Positions 17,101 through 26,014 of a stretch of DNA of 64,000 bases are shown in pieces. The position numbers and the translations under genes are program-made. The stretch spans positions 1-64,000 of the forward strand of contig NZ_BAABWJ010000001.1 in the NCBI RefSeq assembly GCF_040372805.1. The letters run 5' to 3'. Every line of letters begins with the position of its first letter. The stretch's first letter is position 1. The notes under the pieces were generated by a model. That model saw only the letters and a list, made by a program, of their open reading frames with translations. It was not told the origin of the DNA and did no database searches. Source of the stretch: Pseudoteredinibacter isoporae_A (lineage in GTDB: Bacteria; Pseudomonadota; Gammaproteobacteria; Pseudomonadales; Cellvibrionaceae).

Positions 17101-17628
17101 CTAGTTACCAGCCTTAGGCAACCGCCCAGCTTCAGTAATAGCCGAAACATCGGGCTGCTCTATATAAATGCTCTGATATTCCCCCAGACGGGAAAACTCA
17201 GCATACCCTTGCCCTAAGCGATGAAGCTTCCAATCCCCCAGTTTTTCACCGAGCACCAAACGAGTTTGATCCTTTAGACCGGAAACGAGCACCCCACCGC
17301 CATAAATACCCAAGAGTTTAATCTTACTCAAATCAGCAGAAGCAACTGGAGTTGGAGCCATGTCTTTTTCAGGCTCTACAGCTAACAGCTGCCTTCCTCG
17401 CCAAAATAACGGCCTGGTAGTAATTATACTGCTATCTTCAGCCGTTGCTTTTTCTGGTACGACCAGCGGCTGCATTGTATCCGCGGCCGGCAAAACTGGC
17501 CCAGGCACAGGCGTTGCCAGCACCTTATAAGTGCACCAAGCAAGTAATAATGTGAACCCCAGCACGCACAACAGCAAGATTTTTTTAGCGCCACTTTCCG
17601 GACCATCGACAAATAGCTTTTCGATCAT
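17101..17628 (-). CDS. Type II secretion system protein C/N-like (HR domain)
   Basis: A 175-residue inner-membrane protein. A single transmembrane segment lies near residues 17-34. A Pro-rich linker and TTRPLFWRGRQ follow, then a GspC-type homology region (LSKIKLLGIYGGGVLVSG, LVLGEKLGDWKLHRL). The start at 17628 gives a 4-base ATGA overlap with gspM. It lacks the PDZ or coiled-coil C-terminus of full-length GspC and resembles the short GspN-type proteins of Xanthomonas-like clusters. It would link the secretin to the inner-membrane platform, but no secretin gene follows it. Confidence 0.72.
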   Translation of the reverse strand: MIEKLFVDGPESGAKKILLLCVLGFTLLLAWCTYKVLATPVPGPVLPAADTMQPLVVPEKATAEDSSIITTRPLFWRGRQLLAVEPEKDMAPTPVASADLSKIKLLGIYGGGVLVSGLKDQTRLVLGEKLGDWKLHRLGQGYAEFSRLGEYQSIYIEQPDVSAITEAGRLPKAGN

Positions 17629-18182
17629 GGCGTACGCCACCTTAATGCTTCCAAGGTAATTCTCATATTAACGCGCTGCTCATTACTGCGGGATCGACCA
17701 GGGCTCAGCTGCGCATTGCTGATGACAACAACGGGCTCCAGTAGAGCAAAGCTGTCCAGCATAGCTACCAGGGACGACATCGGACCATTCAAGGTCATGT
17801 TAATCGACAAACGCTGGAAACCATCGCCTTCCGACGACGGTAAAATCTGGCTTCCTGAGACAGTGAAGCCTTGCTCAACAGCAAGGTTTCGGACTTTTTG
17901 CTGTAAAGCGGCGGCAGCAACATCGGCCCCCCCCTGATCAGGGAAGACGAAACGCTGAATATCGGCTTCAGCGCGCGCATTAGCTTCTTGTAATTGCTCT
18001 TCTGCACGTTCAATTCCAACCAAACGGGCCATTAAGGGCTGGAAGCGATAAATGTCCTTACTGGACTGCATATAACTATTAAAGAAACCCAACCACAAGT
18101 AACACAAAACCAATACAGCCGTGCCCGCAATCAGCCCGATCAGCAATTGCGCTCTTCTTTGGGCATTCAACCGCTTACTCAT
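17625..18182 (-). CDS. gspM: Type II secretion system protein M
   Basis: A 185-residue inner-membrane platform protein. It has a short cytoplasmic N-terminus, one transmembrane segment (about residues 13-32), a coiled-coil-like region (about 52-72, EEQLQEANARAEADIQRF) and a ferredoxin-like C-terminal half. It overlaps gspL by 4 bases and gspC/N by 4 bases, so translation is coupled. Identity rests mainly on position and architecture, as GspM proteins diverge widely. Confidence 0.82.
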   Translation of the reverse strand: MSKRLNAQRRAQLLIGLIAGTAVLVLCYLWLGFFNSYMQSSKDIYRFQPLMARLVGIERAEEQLQEANARAEADIQRFVFPDQGGADVAAAALQQKVRNLAVEQGFTVSGSQILPSSEGDGFQRLSINMTLNGPMSSLVAMLDSFALLEPVVVISNAQLSPGRSRSNEQRVNMRITLEALRWRTP

Positions 18183-19213
18183 TGACTCTCACCTTCAACA
18201 CGCGTCGCCGACAACTGCATTTCAACGGTAAAGACTTCCTGCCCACTGGCCCTGTCTTTACGGATACCACCTCGTTGTTTTACTTGTTGGAAACTGTCAT
18301 GGGAAGAAAGCTGCTGCATAAATTCGGCTGCATTGGTGGCGTATCCAGTCAGTTGAAGTTTGTTTTTATCGAGCCTGACATTACGAAACCAGACATCATC
18401 CTCAGCAAGACGAGTCAACTCAGACAGCAATGGGAGTAAACTGGGGCTTTCTATAAGCAGTGCCTCCACTTCGGCAAGCACGACATTTTTTTGGGCTAGG
18501 CTTTCTTTCAAAGCTACCGCTTTAGCTGAGCTCTGTTTCAAATTCACATATTGCTGCTCTACCTTTTCAGCCTGGATAGCCCGAGCCGAAGAAATAACGG
18601 CCGGAGCAAATAAAAGCAACAGGTAACTCGCCACTACAAGCACCGCCGTGCTTAGCAGGCGCCTTTTATAGCGCCCCTCTCGCTTATCAACAGCTTGGCC
18701 ATCAAAACAAGCAACCCCAGAAGGCGTCATTGCCCAAATTTCGGTCTTACCAGCATCAATGGCGTTTTCCAATAGACAAGCATCAATATCTGCCTGTCTT
18801 GCCATCGCGACCTGTACCGTTATGGTTTCAGCATCACCTTGCTCAGCAAGCCAAGCATAGGTCGCCTCCTCTATCGCAAATGGGCAACTTGCCAACACCT
18901 CAAGGCGTACAACTTCCGCAAGCTCAACCTCTACAGCTACCGGCAGCTGTAAACTTTTGAACAGCACGATCTCATCGGGAAGGATAAAAGCATTCGCTTG
19001 CACTTTGGGAGCAGCAAGATTCTGTTTTTGCCCCAGGCGGTAATACCCCTCCTGCTCGACATCCAAAGAACGGACTCTCACGGTTTCAGCAAAAGCTCGA
19101 CGCAGCGGCGACACCTGATTCCACAGCAAATCACGCCAGGCCAACTTTATATACCCAAAAGCCTGGCTTAAATCCAAACCAAAGAGAGATAGATCATTCG
19201 TTTCTATTTTCAT
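18179..19213 (-). CDS. gspL: Type II secretion system protein L
   Basis: A 344-residue protein. The N-terminal cytoplasmic actin-like domain (about 1-185) would bind the GspE ATPase. The transmembrane segment is near residues 188-206 (LLSTAVLVVASYLLLLF). The periplasmic part ends in a ferredoxin-like fold (DVWFRNVRLDKNKLQLTGYA). It lies 21 bp after gspK and overlaps gspM. Sequence conservation in this family is low; the call relies on layout and operon position. Confidence 0.85.
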   Translation of the reverse strand: MKIETNDLSLFGLDLSQAFGYIKLAWRDLLWNQVSPLRRAFAETVRVRSLDVEQEGYYRLGQKQNLAAPKVQANAFILPDEIVLFKSLQLPVAVEVELAEVVRLEVLASCPFAIEEATYAWLAEQGDAETITVQVAMARQADIDACLLENAIDAGKTEIWAMTPSGVACFDGQAVDKREGRYKRRLLSTAVLVVASYLLLLFAPAVISSARAIQAEKVEQQYVNLKQSSAKAVALKESLAQKNVVLAEVEALLIESPSLLPLLSELTRLAEDDVWFRNVRLDKNKLQLTGYATNAAEFMQQLSSHDSFQQVKQRGGIRKDRASGQEVFTVEMQLSATRVEGESQ

Positions 19214-19234
19214 GTCACGCTTATTTCTGGACCT

Positions 19235-20176
19235 CTAATTCGAACCAGATTGTTTAATTGACTGGGAAACCCTCATAGGCTCAGCTCGAATGATCTCCCA
19301 TGGCACTGAATTCGTAAAACCTGCCGTATCCACCCACAATCGGCGCGTCATTATCTCTTGCTCAACGCGCAATTCAATATCCAGACGCACCAAAGTTGAC
19401 GCATTCTGACCGAAAAAATCCGCATTGAACTCAGCATGATTGAGTAACTCCGAACTGTCCTCGGCCTCTGCGCGCATAGTTTCGTAGTTCAGCGCCACTT
19501 CCTGGTTCCCGTTCGCCAATACGCTCAATACTTCTATAGGCGAGCTGGATGGATCAACACCGCCACTAATAGAGCGCTCAACATAAATAACATCCTGCAA
19601 TTTCTGCAACATCTCAAAGTTAAAACCATTCACCGCCAGTAAATCCGCAACTGACAATAAGCGGTCATGGCGAGGAACCGGCAAACCCAAGGCCTCATAC
19701 TCCGCATGCAGGCCAGTGAATTCACCGCTGACCGGGCGACGCCAGTCAATCAAATTTTGAGACAATTCCAAAGCTCGCTCTGGCTCCATCTCCAATCTCA
19801 CTGACAACAGCTGCGCCATTGCCTCCAAACCAACGGAGTTCAGATCAATCAGGCCCTTCACCGATACCATGCGGCCATTCGCAGCCACGCCAAACAACTC
19901 ACTCTGCCAATGATAAGGGCCCCTTAACTCTTGCTGCTCTTCTTCAGCAAATTTGTAGTCCCTCAATAGCAGTTTTGCGGCACCATCAGCAAGTGCCTCA
20001 TACTTGGCAAACTTACTCTGCAGCTGTACCTGTTTGACATCCATTCTGGCGCTATACAAAACGCCAGCAACCAAGAGCGACATGGCGGCAACCAGCCAGA
20101 GCACCATAACCAAAGCCAAACCTTGGTTTGCTTTTCTATCTGGCGTTCCAGGCTTATCGATACCCAAGCGCGACAT
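19235..20176 (-). CDS. gspK: Type II secretion minor pseudopilin K
   Basis: A 313-residue minor pseudopilin that would cap the pseudopilus tip. The prepilin leader ends at NQG, followed by hydrophobic LALVMVLWLVAAMSLLVAGV without the Glu at +5, as is usual for GspK. The large alpha domain includes LIDLNSVGLEAMAQLLSV and GLHAEYEALGLP, which contains helix-hairpin-helix-like T2SSK signatures. It overlaps gspJ by one base (TGATG). Confidence 0.9.
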   Translation of the reverse strand: MSRLGIDKPGTPDRKANQGLALVMVLWLVAAMSLLVAGVLYSARMDVKQVQLQSKFAKYEALADGAAKLLLRDYKFAEEEQQELRGPYHWQSELFGVAANGRMVSVKGLIDLNSVGLEAMAQLLSVRLEMEPERALELSQNLIDWRRPVSGEFTGLHAEYEALGLPVPRHDRLLSVADLLAVNGFNFEMLQKLQDVIYVERSISGGVDPSSSPIEVLSVLANGNQEVALNYETMRAEAEDSSELLNHAEFNADFFGQNASTLVRLDIELRVEQEIMTRRLWVDTAGFTNSVPWEIIRAEPMRVSQSIKQSGSN

Positions 20177-20787
20177 CAGAAACTGGCCCTGGAACTGCTA
20201 TTCAATACCAATACCATTTCAGGCCAATAGATCTTTTCACGTGCAATATTAAGCCTTAACAATTTGGGCAAAGTCATTGAATAGGCCCATTGCTCCGACC
20301 AATCGGACTGATGCCCCCCTCTATACCCGATCTCCAGCTCAGCTCCCTCATCGACCAACACGAACTTCTCAACCTGATCCCAGTCAGGTCGGCTGTTCGC
20401 ATTTACATAGGGCGACATCTGTAATACCAGTGGCTTTTTCTCGCTATCGTCATCAACTGACAAGCGCATGATCTGCAAACCCGTCGCCGCCACATGATTC
20501 AATGGGGCCACCCAAATCAACTCATCTTTCTGACCACCAAAATAACTTTGCAAACCTCCAGAGCGCGGTACTGATGTCGCCTGGGTCAAACTTCTTTTCA
20601 GAAACGCCAAAGTTAAGCGCATCGACTCAGTTTTGATAATCTTGCGCTCTACCGCTTCTTGGCTTTGAGCAAAACTGCGCATGGCACTCACAGCCGCCAA
20701 GCTGATCAATGAGAGAACCGCTAAGGCAATCAACATCTCAACCAAAGTGAAGCCATATTCTCGATTCGTATTGTTTGGAGAAATCAT
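20176..20787 (-). CDS. gspJ: Type II secretion minor pseudopilin J
   Basis: A 203-residue minor pseudopilin. The leader ends in Gly before FTLVEMLIALAVLSLISLAA, with Glu at +5 for N-methylation. The C-terminal part has the beta-rich GspJ shape (ELEIGYRGGHQSDWSEQW). It overlaps gspI by 4 bases and gspK by one. It would form the tip complex with GspI and GspK. Confidence 0.9.
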   Translation of the reverse strand: MISPNNTNREYGFTLVEMLIALAVLSLISLAAVSAMRSFAQSQEAVERKIIKTESMRLTLAFLKRSLTQATSVPRSGGLQSYFGGQKDELIWVAPLNHVAATGLQIMRLSVDDDSEKKPLVLQMSPYVNANSRPDWDQVEKFVLVDEGAELEIGYRGGHQSDWSEQWAYSMTLPKLLRLNIAREKIYWPEMVLVLNSSSRASF

Positions 20788-21176
20788 TGCTCTGACTCCG
20801 CACCCAGCACTATAGATTCGAGTTGAAATTGGCGTTCTTTCTCACCATCGTGCCAAGAGACTCTCACTTCAATATTTTGCAGGGAACCCAAAGCCATGTT
20901 TTCAGGGTAATCACCCGAGTTCGGCTGGGCCACTACCTGCCAGGCATAGCCCCCGTCTGTTTCACCATTCTCCTGCATCCCCTCTATCGGGACGACCTGA
21001 TAGTTGGCCAACAATGATTCAGCCAACACCGAGGCATAGGTATATTGCTCATCCAGATGAACGTTGCGGCTTGCCCCCGCGACAGCTTGATAAAGCGCCC
21101 CCAAACTGAATCCAAGCACAGCCATCGCCACCAGCATTTCAAGCAGAGAGAAGCCTCGGCACGCTTTGCGAATCAT
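20784..21176 (-). CDS. gspI: Type II secretion minor pseudopilin I
   Basis: A 130-residue minor pseudopilin. A short leader (MIRKACRG) precedes FSLLEMLVAMAVLGFSLGAL with Glu at +5. The length fits the family (about 120-130). It overlaps gspH and gspJ by 4 bases each. It would nucleate the pseudopilus with GspJ and GspK. Confidence 0.9.
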   Translation of the reverse strand: MIRKACRGFSLLEMLVAMAVLGFSLGALYQAVAGASRNVHLDEQYTYASVLAESLLANYQVVPIEGMQENGETDGGYAWQVVAQPNSGDYPENMALGSLQNIEVRVSWHDGEKERQFQLESIVLGAESEQ

Positions 21177-21640
21177 ATAAATTCTTCATCCAAAGAGTGC
21201 TGACTTATTCGCCCAAATAGCCAGTCGACTTTTATTTGCATGCCCTTGCCGGTTTCATGTTCGATGCGCACATCCCCCCCACTGGAGCTGCCATCAGGGT
21301 AGAAGCGAATAACCGCCCGGCGATCATCGCCACTCAAGTCTCGAGCCGAAGTAATTTGCACCGAAAAACTTTCATCCAGTGTCTGTTGGAGCTTATCGTT
21401 TACAGAAATTTCTCGGGCATTAGCGTTGTATACCCAGTCCACGGAACGCCCTGTACTCAAGGCTTTAAATCGAGCCGCTTTCGTACTGCTGAGAATAGAG
21501 CGCACGGTATCACGATACTGCATGGCATCATACATACGCCCCATCGCCGGCAAAGCCGCACCGGCAGCAGCAGCCATAATCGCCAGAACCACCATAAGCT
21601 CAATAAGCGAAAAGCCTTCTATAACATGCCGGCGAGTCAT
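21173..21640 (-). CDS. gspH: Type II secretion minor pseudopilin H
   Basis: A 155-residue minor pseudopilin. Leader MTRRHVIEG, then FSLIELMVVLAIMAAAAGAA with Glu at +5, then a beta-rich globular domain with RFYPDGSSSGGDVRI, a GspH/FimT-type signature. It lies 18 bp after gspG and overlaps gspI by 4 bases. Confidence 0.9.
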   Translation of the reverse strand: MTRRHVIEGFSLIELMVVLAIMAAAAGAALPAMGRMYDAMQYRDTVRSILSSTKAARFKALSTGRSVDWVYNANAREISVNDKLQQTLDESFSVQITSARDLSGDDRRAVIRFYPDGSSSGGDVRIEHETGKGMQIKVDWLFGRISQHSLDEEFI

Positions 21641-21658
21641 TATCGTTGAGCCAAAGGA

Positions 21659-22093
21659 TCAGTTACTGATATCAGAGCTGTCGCCCTCACCACCAGGCTG
21701 GCCATCTTCGCCGTAGGAAATAATTTCCATACCACCATTAGCCCCTGGGTATTTATATACAAAGTCACGCCCCCACGGATCCTGAGGTACTTCTTTTCCT
21801 TTCAAATAAGGTCCATTCCAACCCTTTGCGTTACTGGGCTTACTAACCAGAGCCTGAAGCCCTTCTTCAGAACTGGGGAAACGACCCACTTCCAATTTAT
21901 AAATTTCCAGGCCGGATTCCAGATCTTTGATTTGAATGCCGGCAGTTTTGTGTTTAGCGCCATCCAACTGATCAAGAATGGCCGGGCCAACCAAGCCAGC
22001 AATCATTGCCAAAATTGCCAACACCACCAACAGCTCAATCAAAGTCATACCTTGAGCTTTGTTTGATTTCATAGTTTTTTTCACGGTTTCCAT
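21659..22093 (-). CDS. gspG: Type II secretion major pseudopilin G
   Basis: A 144-residue major pseudopilin. The leader ends in AQG before MTLIELLVVLAILAMIAGLV, with Glu at +5. The globular part has GRFPSSEEGLQALVSKP, WNGPYLKG, PQDPWGRDFVYKYPG and an acidic C-terminal loop (GEDGQPGGEGDSSD) that in the family binds calcium. The ATG at 22093 has AAGG immediately before it, so a GTG at 22084 with AGGA eight bases upstream is an equally good start; the mature protein is the same. Confidence 0.93.
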   Translation of the reverse strand: METVKKTMKSNKAQGMTLIELLVVLAILAMIAGLVGPAILDQLDGAKHKTAGIQIKDLESGLEIYKLEVGRFPSSEEGLQALVSKPSNAKGWNGPYLKGKEVPQDPWGRDFVYKYPGANGGMEIISYGEDGQPGGEGDSSDISN

Positions 22094-22144
22094 CCTTTTA
22101 CTCTACAGCTTGATTTGCCACGACTTATCTCGGCGCGACAAGCC

Positions 22145-23344
22145 TTAAACCAGATTGTTAACGGAGATAATCCCCATCAAAATAGCGATAATAATAAGAG
22201 CAATAGCGCCGCCCATAAATAGAATTAACACAGGCTCGATAAAAGTTAGGGCTCGCTTTACCCCCACTTGAACATCGTCGTCATACACTCTGGCCAATTC
22301 CAACATCATTTCGTCAAGGCTGCCTGCCTCCTCGCCCACTCGAATGATTTGCACCACTTTGGGCGTGAAGCTGCCACTTGATTCCATCGTTGCCGATATA
22401 CGGCCGCCCTGCTTGACCGCTGGCGGTAAATTCTCCAAGGATTCTTTTACGTGGCGATTACCCACCGTATTGATGCCAATCGTCAACGCCTGTAGCAGGG
22501 AGACACCACTCCCCAACAGAGTACCCACCGTGCGAGAAAAATTGGCCATCTCATACTTAAACAACACACCACCCAAGATCGGCAATCTGAGCAAAATTCC
22601 GTGCCAACGGTATTCACCTTCTTCAGTGTTAACCCAATGGCGAACGTACCAAACGGCGGCGGCGATCAGTAACAATAACAGCCACCACCAGCCTTTGATA
22701 AAATCACCCGCAGCAAGAACTCCTGCGGTCATCGCCGGCAATGCGTCCCCCATATCGGCAAAGAGGGATTCGAACTGCGGTACAACAAAGCCCAACATAA
22801 AAGCGATGGACAACACGGCCACGCCCATCAAAATACCCGGGTAAATCAGTGCCGAAACCACACTGGAGCGCACCTCCTTAGCATTCTCCAGATATTCGGT
22901 TAAATGTTGCAGCACATGGGAAAGATTGCCACTGGCCTCACCTGATCGGACCATATTGACATAAAAACCACCGAAATCGCGTTCGTACTGTTCCAGCCCG
23001 GTACTCAGTCCCTTTCCGCCTTTAACTGTTTTCAACAGCGCTTCCAACACCGCTTTGGGCTCATCTTCCTGACTCATATCGATCAGCACCTTCAATGCAC
23101 GATCAATGGGCAGACCGGCACGCAGCAGTACGGACAATTCCGAAGTGAGATTCAGCACCTGCTCACGGGACAGCCGAACACTTGAGGGGTCAGCTTTGAG
23201 TTTCTGAGCACCCTCATTGACGGTTACCGGGGTCAATCCCTGCTGCCGGAGGCTGCGAACGGCCAGCTCCTTGCTGGTGGCGCTGATATTCCCATGCACC
23301 ATCGCGCCCTGGCGATCCGCCGCTTTATAGGAAAACTCTGCCAT
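22145..23344 (-). CDS. gspF: Type II secretion inner-membrane platform protein F
   Basis: A 399-residue polytopic protein. It has two T2SSF domains (about 70-190 and 270-392) and three transmembrane segments, the last near the C-terminus (LFMGGAIALIIIAILMGIIS). The N-terminus begins MAEFSYKAADRQGAMVHG, typical of GspF/PilC. It lies directly after gspE with a 2-base gap. Confidence 0.93.
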   Translation of the reverse strand: MAEFSYKAADRQGAMVHGNISATSKELAVRSLRQQGLTPVTVNEGAQKLKADPSSVRLSREQVLNLTSELSVLLRAGLPIDRALKVLIDMSQEDEPKAVLEALLKTVKGGKGLSTGLEQYERDFGGFYVNMVRSGEASGNLSHVLQHLTEYLENAKEVRSSVVSALIYPGILMGVAVLSIAFMLGFVVPQFESLFADMGDALPAMTAGVLAAGDFIKGWWWLLLLLIAAAVWYVRHWVNTEEGEYRWHGILLRLPILGGVLFKYEMANFSRTVGTLLGSGVSLLQALTIGINTVGNRHVKESLENLPPAVKQGGRISATMESSGSFTPKVVQIIRVGEEAGSLDEMMLELARVYDDDVQVGVKRALTFIEPVLILFMGGAIALIIIAILMGIISVNNLV

Positions 23345-23346
23345 GA

Positions 23347-25092
23347 TCAGTTGCTCACACCGCCAGCATCAACGGCACGCAATTCGGCCCCCTGATCGTC
23401 ATCACTTTGATCTTGTGTGACTCGCAACACTTCTTCAAGGGATGTTGCACCTTCGGCCACTTTGCGCAGACCATCCTCATACAGGGTGATCATGCCTTGT
23501 TGGCGGGCCTCTTGATGAAGGCGAGTCGCATCAGCGCCATCTAAAATGGCGCGGTGCATCTGACCGTCCATAACAAACAATTCATGAATCGCTGTTCGGC
23601 CACGATACCCCGTTTGCTTACAGGAAGGGCAACCCTTGCTGTGATAAATCGTATCCTGCCCATCTGGCATAAAGCGATTCAAGCCCGCTTCGCGCTTGGC
23701 CTGAGCGGATAACGTGACAGGCTCACGACACTCTTTACACAAGGTTCTGACCAGTCGCTGAGCCAGCACACCGTTCACCGATGACGTAATCAGGTAGCGT
23801 TCAACACCCATATCCTCTAATCGCGTGATAGCACCTGCCGCGGTATTAGTATGCAGAGTGGACAAAACCAAGTGGCCAGTGAGAGCAGACTGAACGCCGA
23901 TCTGGGCGGTCTCGGTGTCACGCATCTCACCAATCATAATAATGTCTGGATCCTGACGCAGAATCGAGCGCAGTGCGGCCGCAAAGGTCAGATCAATCTG
24001 GCTTTGCACCTGAATCTGATTAATGCCTCGCAACTGATATTCCACCGGATCTTCTACGGTGATGATTTTAGAGGCCGCTGCATCCATGGACGCCAATGAC
24101 GCGTACAGGGTCGTGGTTTTACCAGAACCGGTAGGGCCTGTGACCAGCAAGACACCATGAGGCCTGGCCAATAAATCGAGATAGACCTTCAAGGTATCTT
24201 CACTGAAGCCCATACTCTGCAAGCTGAGCTGGATACTCTGGCGATCCAGCACACGCATAACAATACTTTCGCCGTGAACCGTCGGCGTTGTCGATACACG
24301 TAAATCCAGTTCATGCCCTTTTACACGGGTCATGATACGACCATCCTGAGGCAGACGACGCTCGGCGATATTCAAACCCGCAAGCAGTTTGATCCGAGAG
24401 GCAATGGCCGCAGACAAATCAGGGGATGGAGGATCGGGCATATCCTGCAAGACACCATCAATTCGATAGCGCAGCTGCAGACCGTCATCAAAAGGCTCAA
24501 TATGAATATCTGATGCGCCAAGATCCAGCGCCTGGTGAATAATCTGATTCACCACTCGGATAACCGGCGCTTCACTGGCCAAGTCACGCAGATGCTCGAT
24601 AAATTCATCGTCGCCGACAAAGCTTTCACCGCCTTCTTCAAGCTCCTCGTCATCATCACTTTCGCGATACTTCAACAACGCCGCAGTAATGTCGCTGTCG
24701 AGGCCAAATTCGATGGTTACCGGGCGCCCCAATGCCAGTTTGAGCGCTTTATTAATAAAGGGGTCCTGAGGCACAGAGGCAGCAAACACCACTGCACCTT
24801 CGCGGCTCTCAACCGGAACCACGGAATTATTGAGCAAAAACTCTTCGGCCAGACCGTCCAGCTTGATCGCCTCTTCAGGATAATCATCGCTGCCAATCAG
24901 GCGTTTACCCAGCTGTTGGCCGAGTGCTTTTAGGAGATCCAGCTCTGAAATTAAGCCCAGGCTGACCAGCACCTGCCCCAAGTACCCCCCCATTTCTTCC
25001 TGGGCGGCCAGAGCACGGTCAATATCACGGCTGGATACCTTGCCGGCGGCCACTAACTGCTGGCCAATCTTTTGTTGCAGCTTATCTTCCAC
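23347..25092 (-). CDS. gspE: Type II secretion ATPase E
   Basis: A 581-residue cytoplasmic ATPase that powers pseudopilus assembly. The N-terminal T2SSE_N domain (about 1-130) is followed by an acidic linker and the ATPase domain. The Walker A is GPTGSGKTT (319-327), the Asp box follows with KIITVEDPVEYQL, then DPDIIMIGEMRD, and the His box STLHTNTA. A zinc-binding CxxC...CxxC insert is present (LCKEC and CPSCKQTGYRGRTA). It starts the operon, 59 bp downstream of a methyltransferase gene. Confidence 0.95.
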   Translation of the reverse strand: MEDKLQQKIGQQLVAAGKVSSRDIDRALAAQEEMGGYLGQVLVSLGLISELDLLKALGQQLGKRLIGSDDYPEEAIKLDGLAEEFLLNNSVVPVESREGAVVFAASVPQDPFINKALKLALGRPVTIEFGLDSDITAALLKYRESDDDEELEEGGESFVGDDEFIEHLRDLASEAPVIRVVNQIIHQALDLGASDIHIEPFDDGLQLRYRIDGVLQDMPDPPSPDLSAAIASRIKLLAGLNIAERRLPQDGRIMTRVKGHELDLRVSTTPTVHGESIVMRVLDRQSIQLSLQSMGFSEDTLKVYLDLLARPHGVLLVTGPTGSGKTTTLYASLASMDAAASKIITVEDPVEYQLRGINQIQVQSQIDLTFAAALRSILRQDPDIIMIGEMRDTETAQIGVQSALTGHLVLSTLHTNTAAGAITRLEDMGVERYLITSSVNGVLAQRLVRTLCKECREPVTLSAQAKREAGLNRFMPDGQDTIYHSKGCPSCKQTGYRGRTAIHELFVMDGQMHRAILDGADATRLHQEARQQGMITLYEDGLRKVAEGATSLEEVLRVTQDQSDDDQGAELRAVDAGGVSN

Positions 25093-25151
25093 AGAGTCTT
25101 CTCAGTTCATTAGTCAGGGCATCTTGCCCGATTCGCGTACGCTTGGGCTGC

Positions 25152-25745
25152 TTACACACTCAAACGAAACAGCAGTCTTCTTAAAGACATCAAAACCTTG
25201 CGTTTTATCCGTCCACGCAAACGGCGTTGCGGTTTATGGAATACGCCTACAGTGTCGCCCCAGGCATGGCTGCATTCAGCTTCATGGGGTTCCCAATCTG
25301 TCGTCACCTCATCCAACCCTAAACCACCAAACTTGGCCAAGGCATGATAGCCGTCCGGGTAGAAGCGCCAGCAATCCTGAGGATAGCGGTGCTCAGGGCC
25401 ACGTGAAGGGGCAATCAAGAGGATACGGCCACCCGGTTTCAGGGCTCGCTCCATTTCCATCCAGGTTTCCCAGAAGAACTCGATATGCTCAAAAGCCTGG
25501 CCGGAAATAATCACATCAGCACTGTTCGAGGGCAAAGGCCAGCGATAAGGGTTTGTCAGGACGATATCCACATTGGGGCCTTTTTCCAGGTCAATGCCGG
25601 TATATTGCCAATTTGGATTATCGAAAATAGGCTTATAGCTGCCGTTCACATCGTAACTGCCCAGATCATAAATGGTCAGTTTCTCGTCAGCGTCCAGGTA
25701 TTTTTCGGCAACGCGCTTCATATGGTCATATGAGCTTATGTGCAT
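25152..25745 (-). CDS. Class I SAM-dependent methyltransferase
   Basis: A 197-residue cytoplasmic enzyme. Motif I is IYDLGSYDVNGSY, an acidic residue at the end of the second strand is in GIDLEKG, and motif IV/V regions read ADVIISGQAFEHIEFFWETW and LKPGGRILLIAPSRG. A basic C-terminal tail (RRLRGRIKRKV) follows. The substrate is unknown. Similar proteins occur near sugar and cell-surface genes. It is 59 bp upstream of gspE on the same strand, so it may be co-transcribed. Confidence 0.8.
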   Translation of the reverse strand: MHISSYDHMKRVAEKYLDADEKLTIYDLGSYDVNGSYKPIFDNPNWQYTGIDLEKGPNVDIVLTNPYRWPLPSNSADVIISGQAFEHIEFFWETWMEMERALKPGGRILLIAPSRGPEHRYPQDCWRFYPDGYHALAKFGGLGLDEVTTDWEPHEAECSHAWGDTVGVFHKPQRRLRGRIKRKVLMSLRRLLFRLSV

Positions 25746-26014
25746 CCATTACTCCTAAGATTCAAGGGTCGATCGCCATTTGAAATCGGTACCACCACCC
25801 GCCTCAAATATCGAGTGTTTTTACATCTAAAGTGCTAATTAGAAGTCACTCAAAGGCTTGCTGTAGCCCCAATGGGCGAAACAAAAGCGCGCAGTATAAA
25901 ACACCGCATAGTGTATTGATACTCAGCCTTTTCGAAACTCCAACTCATCCAACAAAGCCGCTGACCAAGCCACCGTTTATCGGCATCAGCGGGCTGCTTA
26001 TGACAACAGGATCG

